This document shows positions 11,039-22,394 of a stretch of DNA of 64,000 nucleotides, one piece after another. The notes below the pieces were generated by a model. That model was not told where the DNA came from and searched no databases. It saw only the letters and a list, made by a program, of their open reading frames with translations. The stretch spans positions 186,001 to 250,000 of the forward strand of contig JAHRBS010000002.1 of NCBI GenBank assembly GCA_024305745.1. The letters are read 5' to 3'. Numbering within the stretch: the stretch's first letter is position 1; each line of letters starts with the position of its first letter. The stretch comes from Polyporus tsugae (lineage: Eukaryota; Basidiomycota; Agaricomycetes; Polyporales; Polyporaceae). The position numbers and the translations under genes are program-made.

Positions 11039-12737
11039 ATGCCTGTCCCAGTTCCCGAACTCGGATCTTTCAACTATGTCCCCGAGACGAAGGTATGGAC
11101 CCTTGTTTAGCATCATCACTGCACCGTATCAACCTGACAACTGACTGCCCTTGCTTCCTACTCCGTTTGGCAGGAGAACCTCGACTGGGCTGACCTTGTC
11201 ACGATCGACTTCAGCTCGTACGGCACGCCCGAGGGCAACAAGAAGCTCGCCGCTGAGCTTATTAGGGCCGTGCGCGAGGACGGTTTCTTCTACGTGAAGA
11301 ACTTCAACATCTCCCAAGAGCGCGTCAACCGTCAGTTCTCGATCGGCAAGCAGTTCTACGAGCTCCCCTTGGAGGAGAAGCTCAAGTATGTGCCAGTCGG
11401 TCTGGGTGAGTCTGTCTATCCTCACGGTCTACGCCAAACGCCCATCTTAGATGCAGATGACGGCCAGTTCAATGGGTATGTCCCCTCTGGTCGTCGCGTC
11501 TTTGACCCTGTCTCGGGCTTGAGGGACCGCATCGAGGTCTACAACATCCCTAGTATGTTCATCAACCTCTGCCGTCCGTCGCGTCTGCTAAGTTCGACAT
11601 TGGCAGAGTTCGACGGTTTCTTCACCCACAACCACCCCGCCATCGTTCAAGAGCACCTCGGGGAGATCGAGGAGTTCGCTCGTGTAAGTCCGCCATGCCA
11701 CGCGAACTGACGCGAGGGTGTTCATTAACCAGCACCCAGTCTTTGCACAAGGATGTCCTCGACCCCCTCCACGTCCTCCTTGCCATCGCACTCGAGCTTC
11801 CCGAGGACTACTTCACCAACATCCACCGGTACGAGCGCAAGAGCGAGGTACGTCTTCCCCTCCCCTCTTCGTCTGCCACGCTCGCTGACTCACACGACGC
11901 TGCACCTAGGACCACTTCCGGTATATGAAATACACCAAGTACACCCCCGAGGAGAACCTCAAGATCGGCCGTCTTTGGGTCCAGGACCACACCGACCTCG
12001 GCTCCTGGACGCTCCTCTTCCGCCAGCCGGTCGCGGCGCTCCAGATCAAGAACCACAAGACGAACGAATGGAAGTGGGTCAAGCCCCAGGACGGGACGCT
12101 CACCGTGAACGCCTGTGACGCGCTCACCTTCCTAACTGGGGGTTACGTCAAGAGCACCGTCCACCGGTATGTCCCGCACTACTCGCGAGCCTGATCAGTG
12201 AGATTTATGATGACCGCCATAGTGTTGTTGCGCCCCCGAAGGATCAGGAGCACGTCGACCGTCTCGGCATTCTCTACTTCTCCCGGTGAGGATCGATCCA
12301 GTTGGCACCGACTCGAATGGTCCGGTACTGGTACTGGTACTGACTGACCCCGCAGGCCGAACAACGACGTCCGCCTGAACACCGTCGCGGAGTCGCGCGT
12401 CCTCCAGCGCGAGGGCTACACCCAGAACGAGTTCGAGAAGTCCGGCAGCGCGGTGCCCACGATGGAAGGTGAGCGTCCGCTTCTTCCCCGCGCCCCTTCC
12501 CTACCCTGCGTTTCTGTTGCTGGCGGGCTCGACCGCGGCAGGGGCAGGGGCAGGGCACCGCCCCACTCAGGCAGGCCGCCACCAAAAGCAGAACGCTAAT
12601 ACGTGTGCATCCCAAATGCGACAGAGTGGACCTTCGCGAAGCAGAAGTGGCAGCGCACGAAGAACGTCGCCCGCGGCGACCCGAACTACCGGACGGCCGA
12701 GATCCTCCCTGGGTTCCGCGAGAAGATATACGGTTGA
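11039..12737 (+). CDS. 2-oxoglutarate/Fe(II) oxygenase, isopenicillin-N-synthase-like
   Basis: Nine exons, 11039-11092, 11174-11405, 11451-11552, 11607-11683, 11740-11847, 11910-12166, 12223-12285, 12356-12468 and 12625-12737, give 372 residues. The N-terminal DIOX_N region is visible (VTIDFSSYGT…LIRAVREDGFFYVKNF). The double-stranded beta-helix carries the iron ligands: HTD in QDHTDLGSWTLLF and the distal His in KSTVHRVV. RLGILYFSRP corresponds to the 2OG or substrate-carboxylate binding strand. Members hydroxylate, desaturate or cyclise small molecules; the substrate cannot be told here. Intron 7 (12286-12355) contains a short GGTACT repeat, and intron 8 (156 bp) is unusually long for this gene. 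No biosynthetic cluster genes are adjacent. Confidence 0.9.
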
Positions 12738-13198
12738 CAGTGTGGCGCAAGTAGAGTTCGCTTTCGGCGCGTCCGCGCATGACAGGACGGTGGACTAAGA
12801 AAGGAAGATGAGCTGTACGAATCAGGCTGTCTGTGTGTAATCACAACATCAATACCAATACGAACGCAATTGTGATCAGCGTGCTTTACGTGCTGTTTCG
12901 AAACATGTTTGTAGTCAGAGTTTTGGTCTTCTACTTAACTGATGAGTGACTAGTATGTGCGCGCGCTGTTCGAACTAGTGCGTAAATCGTATGCGTGTGT
13001 TGTGGTGTCAACCTAACTTATGCATGGTGAGCATCTATCTGGCAGCTATTGACAGGGGCAAAAAATTATAGGGCACGAAAACATAGCATTTAGTGCTGTA
13101 CTCTGTGGTAATATAGTAAGACAATAGGAATGACGACGAGGACGAGAATGACGAGAACAACAACAACACTAGACATTCACCATCCACCCCAAGTCCAG
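12738..13198. other. Intergenic between convergent genes
   Basis: This is the 3' flank of the oxygenase gene (+) and the 3' flank of the truncated minus-strand gene. It is AT-richer than its surroundings and contains a GACGA/GACAAC purine-pyrimidine tract at 13131-13170. No gene is recognised. Confidence 0.4.
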
Positions 13199-13373
13199 TC
13201 AAATCATGTCCGGTGGCCTGACTGCAGAGCCACCACCACTTCTCAACCTCTTCATCTCCTTGTCACCTTGCCCCTCCTCGCCCTCCAACCAAGCCTGCTT
13301 GGGTGTGTCATGCAACCCGAGCAGCTCCTCAATTGTCCTCTCGAATCTGAAATTGTTGTGTTCCTTTCGGATG
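13199..13373 (-). pseudogene. 3' exon of a host gene severed by retrotransposon insertion
   Basis: The minus strand is open from the LTR boundary at 13373 to TGA 13199-13201, giving 57 codons of natural composition (…FERTIEELLGLHDTPKQAWL…EMKRLRSGGG…). The frame stops exactly at the first LTR base, so the upstream part of the gene was separated by the transposon block. I could not find its continuation right of 50538. The family is not recognised. It could instead be the tail of an older element. Confidence 0.4.
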
Positions 13374-13828
13374 TGTTACAATTGCATACCCAGCCAGGCC
13401 CAACATCTCCTACTACCTCACCGCTCCTGGCTCGCTAAGTGACCCTAACCCATTCACTGGGGTAGGCACCCCGGAAGCTATCCCGTCCATCCCACTTACC
13501 AGTGGAAAAACCGAGCTCTACCGACTCCCCACTCTCCTCCCGCAGTCCACAGTCCACAGTCTGCAGTCCGTAATCCAGAGACAGTCTGCAGCCGGTAGCC
13601 TAGAGACCGCAGCATCCACTCATATATATAAGGGGCAACACCTCAGTAGTGACCCCCAGTTTTCAGTCTCTTGTGTATTCTATAAGATCGCCCTGGTGGC
13701 AATCTTCCTATACATCCTACGTCTCCTAGAGCTCCTCGCTCTAGTATCCAACCTCTAGTCAACAACTAGTTCTTGGTCTAAATGTCTGAACTTATCGAAC
13801 TAAGGAGTTCAATAGTTGAGATGTAACA
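13374..13828 (+). repeat. LTR of element A (455 bp)
   Basis: It starts TGTTACAATTGC and ends GAGATGTAACA, with TG…CA termini inside a TGTTAC/GTAACA inverted repeat. It matches E's LTRs at 16291-16745 and 45789-46242 in reverse orientation, with scattered mostly C/T differences. One frame is open from the first bases to a TAG at 13756-13758, as in the other two LTR copies. Confidence 0.9.
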
Positions 13829-13842
13829 TTAGACTGAAAACT
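13621..13842 (+). promoter_or_regulatory. TATA box, inferred transcript start and self-priming primer site of A
   Basis: A TATA box (CATATATATAAGG, 13621-13633) is followed 25-30 bp later by AGTTTTCAGTCT (13658-13669). This 12-mer is the exact reverse complement of AGACTGAAAACT (13831-13842), two bases after the LTR end. That is the geometry of Tf1/sushi-type self-priming, where the 5' end of the RNA folds back to prime minus-strand DNA. The same pair is present in E at 45947-45958 and 45774-45785. The transcript start is inferred from TATA spacing only. Confidence 0.75.
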
Positions 13843-14085
13843 CTTACGCTCTACCTCTTCAGGTACAGAGAACCCACAACACATGACCAACAACTGTCAC
13901 TATAGCCCAGTGCTAGTAGTGAAGTCCAGACCTACACCAGAAAGTAACCTCCAGACTTCGACAAGCAAGGAAGTTACTGCATAGTACCCAGCACAGCCTT
14001 GAACACAGAAGTTCAAGAAGGTCAACAAGTCAATGGACTGACTTATGACAAAACAGAAGGACATTTAGGCATATAAGCTATCACG

Positions 14086-15886
14086 GTGAACCCACCAGCG
14101 AAAATTGATTGGATTGATAGAAAGCTCTTCCACAACCGTGAAAGACCTCTGACCAATATTTTCGCAAACTTTCCACACTACACTAGCCAGCCAGAAGCGA
14201 CTCAGAGAGTCCGTCCGACCATCATGCATCCGTTCAGGACAACGGAAGAGGAAACAGTTAGGCCGCCAATGCCGCCACCCAAAGACCCCAGACGCAGAGG
14301 ACCACAGACAGTCCTACTAGACACACCACCACTTCGACCGAGGAACCCCCAACCGAGTAGTGGTACACTACAAGGAGAAAGATTTCTCTTGATAGAAACA
14401 CCCTCGTCCAGCACAACACAACTCCGAGTACTCTGATCAAGTCCTCTTTGGCAAGAAGTCAGACTATCCCAAGCCGAGGAAAACATCATTCGCAAGTCAG
14501 GAATTGTACTCCCAGTTGAAAGAATAGACTCTGGAAGTACCCATTCAACAGAACTATCCACGAAAGCCGACAGCAAGACCTCTACCAAAGGCCTCTTTCA
14601 ATTCAAACAACAGACACCAGTTCACATCTGGGATCTATTCACTGTCGTACACAGCAACCTCAGAGACATACAAGGCAACAACCCAGGATACAATTCAGAC
14701 CTAGTTCAAAACGCACTCGATCATCTCCAAGCGATTGAGGGCATATTCAACATCTGGGCATTTCGAATCCCGCTGCCTTATGTCATACTCCCAGATCCAT
14801 TTGCACAGTTTATCAAAAACCAAATTCGGTACCTAAAGAACTACATCTTTGACCCAACCAACCTAACGGACCCCTCACTCTGACACAACCTCACTACACT
14901 CCAGAAATACCTCGACGCCAAGAGGCTTCTGAATCTACATAGAAGACAAACTAACCAAGCAGTATATGTCTAGCACGGAACTATCGTGCATAGGAAATGT
15001 ACACGCATATCACACAACTAAGAACCAGGATCAACACAAAGAAACTCGAGGGTGGACACCATGCTTCTACGAACTTTGCCCAGAAAGATATCAACACATT
15101 GCAGATAGCATTGACTACGTGGGCGAACTCGTACAAACAACACTCGAACAGGAAAAGATCATCAAAACCGCATTCACATTTAAGAAATTCAAGGCAGTTA
15201 AACCGGCACCAAGGACTCCCACAGGTAGTCTGGTCACACCAACAAGCCAAATTCCTTCACTAAAACTTGTAATCAAGACACTACCTCCAGTCACTGCGGA
15301 AGTGACAGAGCAAACAATCTCGCCAGAAGAACAGACACCAGAAACTCCTAAAGTGACAACCGTTCCAAAAGAACAACAGTCACCTGAGTCACCAGCAACA
15401 AACCATAGTCCGGCCTCTAAACACTCATCAGAACCAGAAGCCACACTCATGGACACAGGTCATAATTATGTCCAAACCCGTATTGCCAGATACACATTCT
15501 TGTTCAAAGGAGGAGACTATTCAGGCTCATGGGACCCCGACAAAGAAACAGCCGAGGATGTGGTCGCCACCATTCATGACAACCCCAGCTATATCAACAA
15601 ACAAACCATTGTCTACCTCCTTGTTAACACCGCTCACATTGAGGAACTCTTCCCAAAAAGAACAGAAGTTACACCCTCCGAAAGTGCTAGTGCAGCCTAT
15701 GGTTCAACTCTCACACAACAAGTCAAACCCATTCCCAGAATGCTGGGGGCTGGAACATCTGGTGGCACCTCAGGAGACAAGGGAAAAAGGCCAGAGGAAG
15801 AACCCAAAGACGAGGAACCTCAAGACAAATCTAGAGGTCCACCAGGAGGAGTAGGAAGTCCGGAACCCGGAGGATGAGGATGAGGA
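14086..15886 (+). pseudogene. Leader ORFs of element A (before gag)
   Basis: Two reading frames lie between the LTR and gag. The first opens at 14086 and runs, with TGA codons at 14434-14436 and 14881-14883, to about 14970. The second opens at 14966 for 303 codons (Pro/Thr/Glu-rich middle, then YTFLFKGGDYSGSWDPDKET…) to TGA 15875-15877, with another TGA at 15881-15883. All four stops are consistent with CGA-to-TGA changes. Neither protein is recognised. The second resembles a gag-associated N-terminal extension ending in a Gly-Pro-rich linker that leads into gag. Confidence 0.6.
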
Positions 15887-15943
15887 CCTCCCGGACCTGG
15901 AGGACCTGGTGGACCGCAGTTCAATGCAGTCCCCATTCCTCAA

Positions 15944-16290
15944 ATGGCAGGAGGAAAAGTCAAGATTAAAGCCCCTGACATCTTTTCTGGGGATCAATCT
16001 AAATCTCAGAAATTTCTTGACCAACTCTTCCTTCTCTTTATGGGTGATCCCGGGAAGACCATGCCCAGATTGCGACGGCCCTATCCTACATTGGAGGAGA
16101 TACTGTGCAATATTGGGTTGAAAACAAGATCAATGAAATACGAAGGCACCCAGGAGCAACCACGTGGGCAGAATTTGAAGCCAAATTTAGACTGGTGTTT
16201 TCGCCACTTCATGAAGCCAACAATGCCCTCCTATTGCTGGGAAAACTCCAACTCTCCAACCACCCAACTATCCACGAGTTCAATGGATGC
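15944..16290 (+). pseudogene. Gag (truncated, frameshifted) of element A
   Basis: It begins with KVKIKAPDIFSGDQSKSQKF, a capsid-like start, in the frame of ATG 15944. After about 16065 the capsid reading continues one base out of frame (QIATALSYIGGDTVQYWVEN, then AEFEAKF), so a one-base indel is inferred. The same break occurs in E's copy. The sequence stops at 16290 in the segment HPTIHEFNG, where E's LTR starts. Confidence 0.7.
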
Positions 16291-16745
16291 TGTTACATCT
16301 CAACTATTGAACTCCTTAGTTCGATAAGTTCAGACATTTAGACCAAGAACTAGTTGTTGACTAGAGGTTGGATACTAGAGCGAGGAGCTCTAGGAGACGT
16401 AGGATGTATAGGAAGATTGCCACCAGGGCGATCTTATAGAATACACAAGAGACTGAAAACTGGGGGTCACTACTGAGGTGTTGCCCCTTATATATATGAG
16501 TGGATGCTGCGGTCTCTAGGCTACCGGCTGCAGACTGTCTCTGGATTACGGACTGCAGACTGCGGACTGTGGACTGCGGGAGGAGAGTGGGGAGTCGGTA
16601 GAGCTCAGTTTGTCCACTGGTAAGCAGGATGGATGGGATAGCTTCTGGGGTGCCTACCCCAGTGAATGGGTTAGGGTCACTTGGCGAGCCAGGAGTGGTG
16701 AGGTAGTAGGAGATGTTGGGCCTGGCTAGGTATGTCATCATAACA
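16291..16745 (-). repeat. 3' LTR of element E (455 bp)
   Basis: Read on the minus strand it starts TGTTATGATGAC and ends GATGTAACA. It lies directly downstream of a polypurine tract, which marks it as a 3' LTR. It contains the TATA box (CATATATATAAGG in reverse) and the C-terminal part of the last E ORF. Confidence 0.9.
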
Positions 16746-16768
16746 TTACCCTCCTCTTTCCCTCTAAG
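16746..16768 (-). other. Polypurine tract of element E
   Basis: On the minus strand the bases directly before the 3' LTR read AGAGGGAAAGAGGAGGGTAA, the expected plus-strand primer site. They also encode LRGKEEG within the last ORF, so the tract is both a priming site and coding sequence. Confidence 0.75.
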
Positions 16769-18195
16769 GTTGTCTCGACCGAACGTTGCATTGAGATCGG
16801 CCTGCCATTCCTGTTCGTTGTGGGACTCCTGGACAAGAATGTCAAATCCTCTGTCCATGGGGTAGTTGTCAGCAATGTAGTTGAGTTTGTTGATCCGGAC
16901 GCTCATGGTTGAGGGTAGGAACCCGTGTGTGATGTTGATAATGTTGAATCTGCTGATGCGGAGAGCGAAGAACTGTCAGTCGGAATTGCGAATGTACTAT
17001 ACCCCATTGAGGCGGCGAGGTGCAAGTCCCAAAGGGAGGGGTGCCGTCGGGTTGAGTTCCAGTGTGCAACCATCAAGATCTGCTGCCATGCGGTGGAGGC
17101 CTTTGTTGCAGTCTGATACATCGATCTTGTCTTGTGTGGAGACGACCCACTTTCTTCGGCTAGGTGCCAAACAGTCTTTGGCGAGGCTTTGCATCGTGGT
17201 CACTGTGGGTTTCATCCTGTGGAGCGTCCTCCAGTTGCGAACTTCCGTGGCAGAGGTCGGGTACATCTGGAGGAATGGTTCGTTGTAGTAGTTGAGGGCT
17301 AGGTCATTCTTGGCAATGAGCGAGCACTTCATATTGAGTAGTTGCACGAGTCCTCCATCTAGGTAGACCCGGAACTGTGCAAGCTGTGCTTTTGTCAATG
17401 TTGGGATAATGGATAGGAGGAGCAAGTCGATGTGGTCGTGGGACCAGTCCGCTGGGAACTGGTCTTTGTGGATGATGATGGTGGAGTCTGTGAGTTGGGC
17501 AACATATCGCCAAGGTTGGGGGCCCGTGCCCGTGGTCTGGCCGAGGTGTCCCGGGAGAGACTTGGTGCTGTCGATCTGCAGTGCAGGGAAGAACAGAAAG
17601 AGCGGTTTGTCGAGTGTAGAGTTGTTTAGGGAGAGTACGCTCAGCAACTCGGGGATCGGAGGTGTCTGCCTGGGGGAGTTGGTGTCTCCAACCCAATGAG
17701 TGATATAGTCGTTCCATCCAGCCTGAAGGGATCCCGAGTTGCTGTCAGAGATGTAACTGATATCAGAGACTGACAATGACATGGAACTGACTGATGGTCT
17801 CGGTGACCTGATTGTTCTGCCTTCGAAGATAGTGAGTAAGGGTGATGGAGGTGGCTGGTTTGGAAAGGGAAATGGAGTTGGCAGATGGTCGAAGATGTGT
17901 TGTTGACCAATGGGTGGGATGTTCTCCTTGTTTGAGTTGTCAACCGGTGGTTCGAGGCCGTCAGTCACAACATTAGTGGGTTCTTTGTCATTGGCAGTTG
18001 GGGAGTCCTTGGGGTCAACTGGTGAGACCATGAGATCTTTTGGGTCCACTGCCGGCTGTCCAGCAGGTAGTGTCTGTATCTCGAGTATTAGTGACATGAT
18101 GTCCTTGATCTGATCGTGAGGGATTACCCAAGGGTTGTTGTTCGGCGGATGGAGTATGGCGGCTTGGTTTGCGAAGTCAAACTCGATATCCCACT

Positions 18196-21100
18196 TAGTG
18201 TTGTGAGGTCTGGTCCGGTCCAGTCTTGGGACCTCACAAAATTAGGACCTAAGACCGGGACTAGGACAGGACAGGACTAATTTTGAAGGACTGGACCACG
18301 GACTGCAGTCCTCAGAGGTCCTAAGACCGGTCAGAACCAGTCCAGGACCATAATCAGTCTCAGACCAGTTATACCCAGTTCAGACCAGTCCCTGGACTGG
18401 TCCATATACCAAAGTCAATACAACTTGATTTCAACACGAGAGGTCAGAATACATCTGCAGCACTATACTATTCTACTCAACATCACTGAAAACATCTGCA
18501 TCTGCGTCACATGGGTCATCCCACAACTCATCAACCTCATAGTAAGTCAAAAAGTCATCTAAAACGACCTCCTCAATGGTACTGCTATTTACCTTTGCAT
18601 AGTCAATAATGGCGGGGCGCCAGTGGTGAGATAAGCACTCCAACCACTCGAAGAGATCAGCACCAATGCGCGACCGGTGGTCAGTTGAGACCTGCTTGGC
18701 GCGTGAGAAGAGGCGCTCAACAGCGACTGAGGATGCAGGGATGGGAAGAATATCGAGGGCCATGCAAGCAAGGGTTGGATAGAGATAGCTGAATTTCTGA
18801 ACAACAGGTTAGCTGGCAGTCTGGTGGGCGGAGCGTGGTGCAGCTTACCGACCACCACTCGACAGTGTCGCAATCCTTCTTGACGGTGAGGGCCGGGTCT
18901 TCAAGGTATGCATGCAACTCTTGCTTCCATCCGGTTGAAGGCTCGCTGTTGATGAGCAGGGCATGCTCACGGTCAAAGTCGTCCTCTGAGTCGCTGTCCG
19001 TCCCACTGACCGGGCCCTTGCGAGCAGACTGGGAAGCCGAAGCTGCAGCACCATCCGATGAGCCTATAGCTGATGCCTTGGCTGGCCATCCGAGGTGCAT
19101 AGGCCAGTAATGCTCCATCTGTGAAGGTCTGTGAGCATATAGACATGCTGAATGATGGGGAAAGACGTACAGCCTTATCGACAACTTCGCGGGCATGCGC
19201 GATCCAGTTGATCACATTGGCATTGCCTGCGGCAATCTCTGCCTCCTGTTCAGCTTCACCGCCCCACTTCTTCTCAATGTACCGTAGCTTGTAGTATGGA
19301 TGAAGGACTGGGGTCATATATCAGCAGCCATTTATCTGCAGTCTAACATATACAACTTACACATAGCGAGTATGTATACATCAGAATTGTCGAGCTTGGT
19401 GTAATACTTGTTCAGCTTGTCGATGCCGGCCTGGAGCACAGGGTGGAAGATGGAGTACTTCGGGTCCTCCAGCTTCTTCTCCCACTTTGTGCAGAGGGCC
19501 TCAAGTGCGGGGATGACACGGTAGAGAGTCGGAACCTTGTCTGATGAGAACAGTTGATGGTACTTGTCGGCATCCTGCAAATGTATGGTATATGACTCGG
19601 GAGGATAACGCAGCAGCAATAAATCTACACGCACCTCGAGGATCTCAACACACAGCTTGATGCGATCCCAGTCCTCCTTCTTGAGACGGAATGCAGACCA
19701 TGGAATCTTCTTCGTGATCTTGCCGTTTTGTTGAATTGTTGTGATGGGGCCAAACTTTGCATCTGCCGTGGCCACAAACGAGGTGATCGGCTGAATATAC
19801 ATGTAAGCAAACATTCAAAGCTGACAGACTGTCAGACAGATGGAGACTTGCCTCCGAAAGGTGATCCGACCACTTGAGCATCTTCAGGGCACTACCCCAG
19901 TGTGTTGCAGTGTGAAGCAGGATGACAAGGGGTGTCTCGATGTCGAACTGCTTCTGTGTTTGCTGGAAAGCCTCCTTGCACTGTGGCAAAGCTTGGATCT
20001 GACATGAGAACTTGAGTGAGTACAGTAATGAGAACATGTGGCACCAGAACACAGGACATACCTTGATAGTGAGCGTCCGGATCACGGCGATAACATCCAA
20101 CCCGCCGCAAAGAACGCAGTTCTCCGGGGCCTTTGGATCGTACTCTCACATTGCTTGCTTGCTCTCCACGAGGCCGACTTGCGTGACCGCCATCATGAAG
20201 TCTTCAATGGCGAGTTGGACGACATGGCCAATACAGCTAGAGGCATGGTGGGGATCAGCATCTCGGGCAACCAGGTGGGATGGCAGTGAGCACTCACCCG
20301 AGTTGCTTGGAAATTGCATCCCAATCGTCAATGCCCCGGGCCTCTAGAATGTCTGCGACTTCCCTCGCTGTTGTCCCGTTGTTTGACACATTGTCAGCCA
20401 TGATGTGTCTGAGCTGTGTGCACATTAAAATCATGTCAGAGACACTAAATTTCACGTCAGCTGGGCCACGCACCTTGTTCGGGTTGTTCTCCTTCTTTGA
20501 GGTGATTCCAGCACGGTCAGTCACTTTGAGCAACTGCCGCCCCAGATTGCCCCCACCGTGGTCTCCCACAACCTTGTGAAACCCTATGACCTCTGCCCGT
20601 AATGCCCACGGGTGCAACTCCTTGACATTGATCCACTGCGCTGTGACCCCGAAGAAGGCGGTACTGCTGTGGTCCTCTGTCCAAAGGTCGTGGTTGACCA
20701 AGACTTTGCTAGGTGCTGCACGGACATCAGCGCGGATACTCTTGATGAACTGGACAAATTTGTTCTTGATGTTCATGCAAATGACGGCGCAAGATGGGAG
20801 TTCTTCTTTTGTTGTCTTCGGATGCATGACAACGGGGCAGTTGGTAAACGTGGGGTCGTCCGCGACAAGCAGCGCCTGGAAACAAGGACCATAGAAGCAG
20901 GGGTAGACATGGTCAGAGATGAGACTGAACTATGAGAGATGAAGCTGTGACACGCACCTGGTCACCACAGATGACATGCTGCGTGACAGCATCCAGGATA
21001 GCAGTTCGGGAGAAGGCAGTTGGTGTTTCAACCTTCTGTACCACACCATCGAGGGTGAGCTGCAGCTGTGCACCCATCACTTTCTTCTCCTTCTCCTTCG

Positions 21101-22394
21101 TCTCCTTTGCCATCCTCGCTGCCCAGACCTTCTTCGGTGTCGCCTGCTCCGTCTCCTTGATTCCCGCTTCCTTGCACTGCTCAACGTATATGCCGTAATG
21201 CATCAACACAATGTGGCAGCAACAGCTTGAGTTTCCACCAACATACCACCTGGCACACCGACTGGCAATTGCTCTCTTCTTCTCATCCTCTCTGTTCTGG
21301 CCTCGGTAAGCATCGTCTTCTACATAGCAAGGTGTATTACTCACTTGCAGATTGAACACCAGCATCCCCTTTCAGTAGACACAGTCCCCTTCTTCTTAGA
21401 CTTGAACTCGACCGTAAAGGGGAGTGAGAATATTGTGAGGAGGTCGGCAGTTGATTCCGTCTTGGTAAATGTTTTGTCAGGTAAGTTGATTTCGGAATCA
21501 CTTGCATCCTCCTGGAAATGACATGCCGAGGTGTTGAATATCAGTACTGACTTATCAGGTGTCATCTGTGGGACGTTACCTCAGTGTCAGACCCTTTTTC
21601 CCCAGCGGACCTGGCACGCTGCTTACCCTTGACTTGCTTAGCAGTAGCGGCCGCCTCCTCCGTGTCCGAGAGCTCAATCACCTCCCCTCCATTCCCCTCA
21701 GGCTCTCCACCGGCGGCATTGTCAGCGTCAATGTTGTCAACATCGATCACTTCATCTGCCATCTTGCCGCGTCCACGCTTCTTCAACTTCTTGGCAGTAT
21801 GCGACTTCTTCGGTGGCAGCGGTGGTGGTGAGTCCGACTCCGAGTCTGAAGCTTCAGTGCCCCGCTGATCTGTGCGGCTACGCTTCTCACCGACGGTAGT
21901 TGGTTTGGATGAAGACGACGTTGATTCAGACTGCTTCGCTTTTTCAGTCCTGGAGTTTTTGGGAGGGGCTTGTCCTTGATACCGTGTACTGATTGCCATT
22001 GGTGGGGCTTAGTGGGGAGTTAGGCAAGTAAGGGATGGGAGAGGGTGCGCACAAGCAGAGCAAAGCACCAGTTTGCTTTGGACATAGAATTTTCGGCCCA
22101 CTAGCATAACATGTCCCGAGTCTCCCAATGCAGATGACCGTGGGACAGACTAGTACAGTTCAGGCACAGCTGTGAGACAGGTAGGACTGGTCTCACAAAC
22201 AGTCCTGTCCTACGGTCCTGGACCAGTCATAACCAGGTATGTATGGTCCTTTACAAATAGGTAAGAGTGCAGGACTGGGGACTGCAACCGGGACTGGACT
22301 GACAAAGACTGGCGCATGGTCCGGGCGCAACAAGTCTTGGTCCTAGGTACCTGACCGGTCCCTGAAAGTCCTGGGACCGGACCTGACAACACTA
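18196..22394 (-). mobile_element. hAT DNA transposon (4199 bp) inserted in element E
   Basis: The ends are TAGTGTTGTGAGGTC and, inverted, TAGTGTTGTCAGGTC, flanked by perfect 8-bp duplications ATCCCACT (18188-18195 and 22395-22402). The outer 200-300 bp at each end are packed with short GGTCC/GGACTGG/AGGACC repeats in both orientations, the subterminal transposase-binding repeats usual for hAT elements. A multi-exon transposase fills the centre on the minus strand. Confidence 0.95.
18473..21999 (-). pseudogene. hAT transposase with one nonsense codon
   Basis: The N-terminus at 21999 is a Ser/Lys/Asp-rich tail with basic nuclear-localisation-like runs. It is followed by a BED-type zinc-finger region (CWCSICK … CCHIVLMHY), KVWAARMAKETKEKEKK, the catalytic region (ALLVADDP…, KVLVNHDLWTEDHSSTAFF, MADNVSNNGTT, CIGHVVQLAI), LLHTATHWGSALKML, and the C-terminal dimerisation domain (ASSVAVERLFSRAKQVSTDH…) ending at TAA/TAG 18473. 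About ten short GT-AG introns are visible. An in-frame TGA at 20146-20148 (…ESKQAM*EYDPKAPENC) breaks the frame and fits CGA-to-TGA; no plausible intron removes it. Otherwise the protein is nearly complete, so loss is recent. Confidence 0.85.

Larger units (their letters stand above)
13374..16290 (+). mobile_element. Element A: truncated 5' copy of the E-type Ty3/gypsy element
   Basis: This contains an LTR (13374-13828), a self-priming-type primer site, long leader ORFs and the first part of gag. It ends at 16290 within gag, where E's 3' LTR begins in opposite orientation. The internal part is almost identical to E's 5' region in reverse (43338-45788). The leader proteins are the same residue for residue, including the same nonsense codons and the same gag frameshift. 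No 5-bp target duplication is visible around it. Confidence 0.85.

Noticed and set aside
16997..18097. 366-codon frame as an independent gene
   Set aside because: Its frame continues upstream across the hAT and downstream into the LTR; it is the middle of one large ORF.
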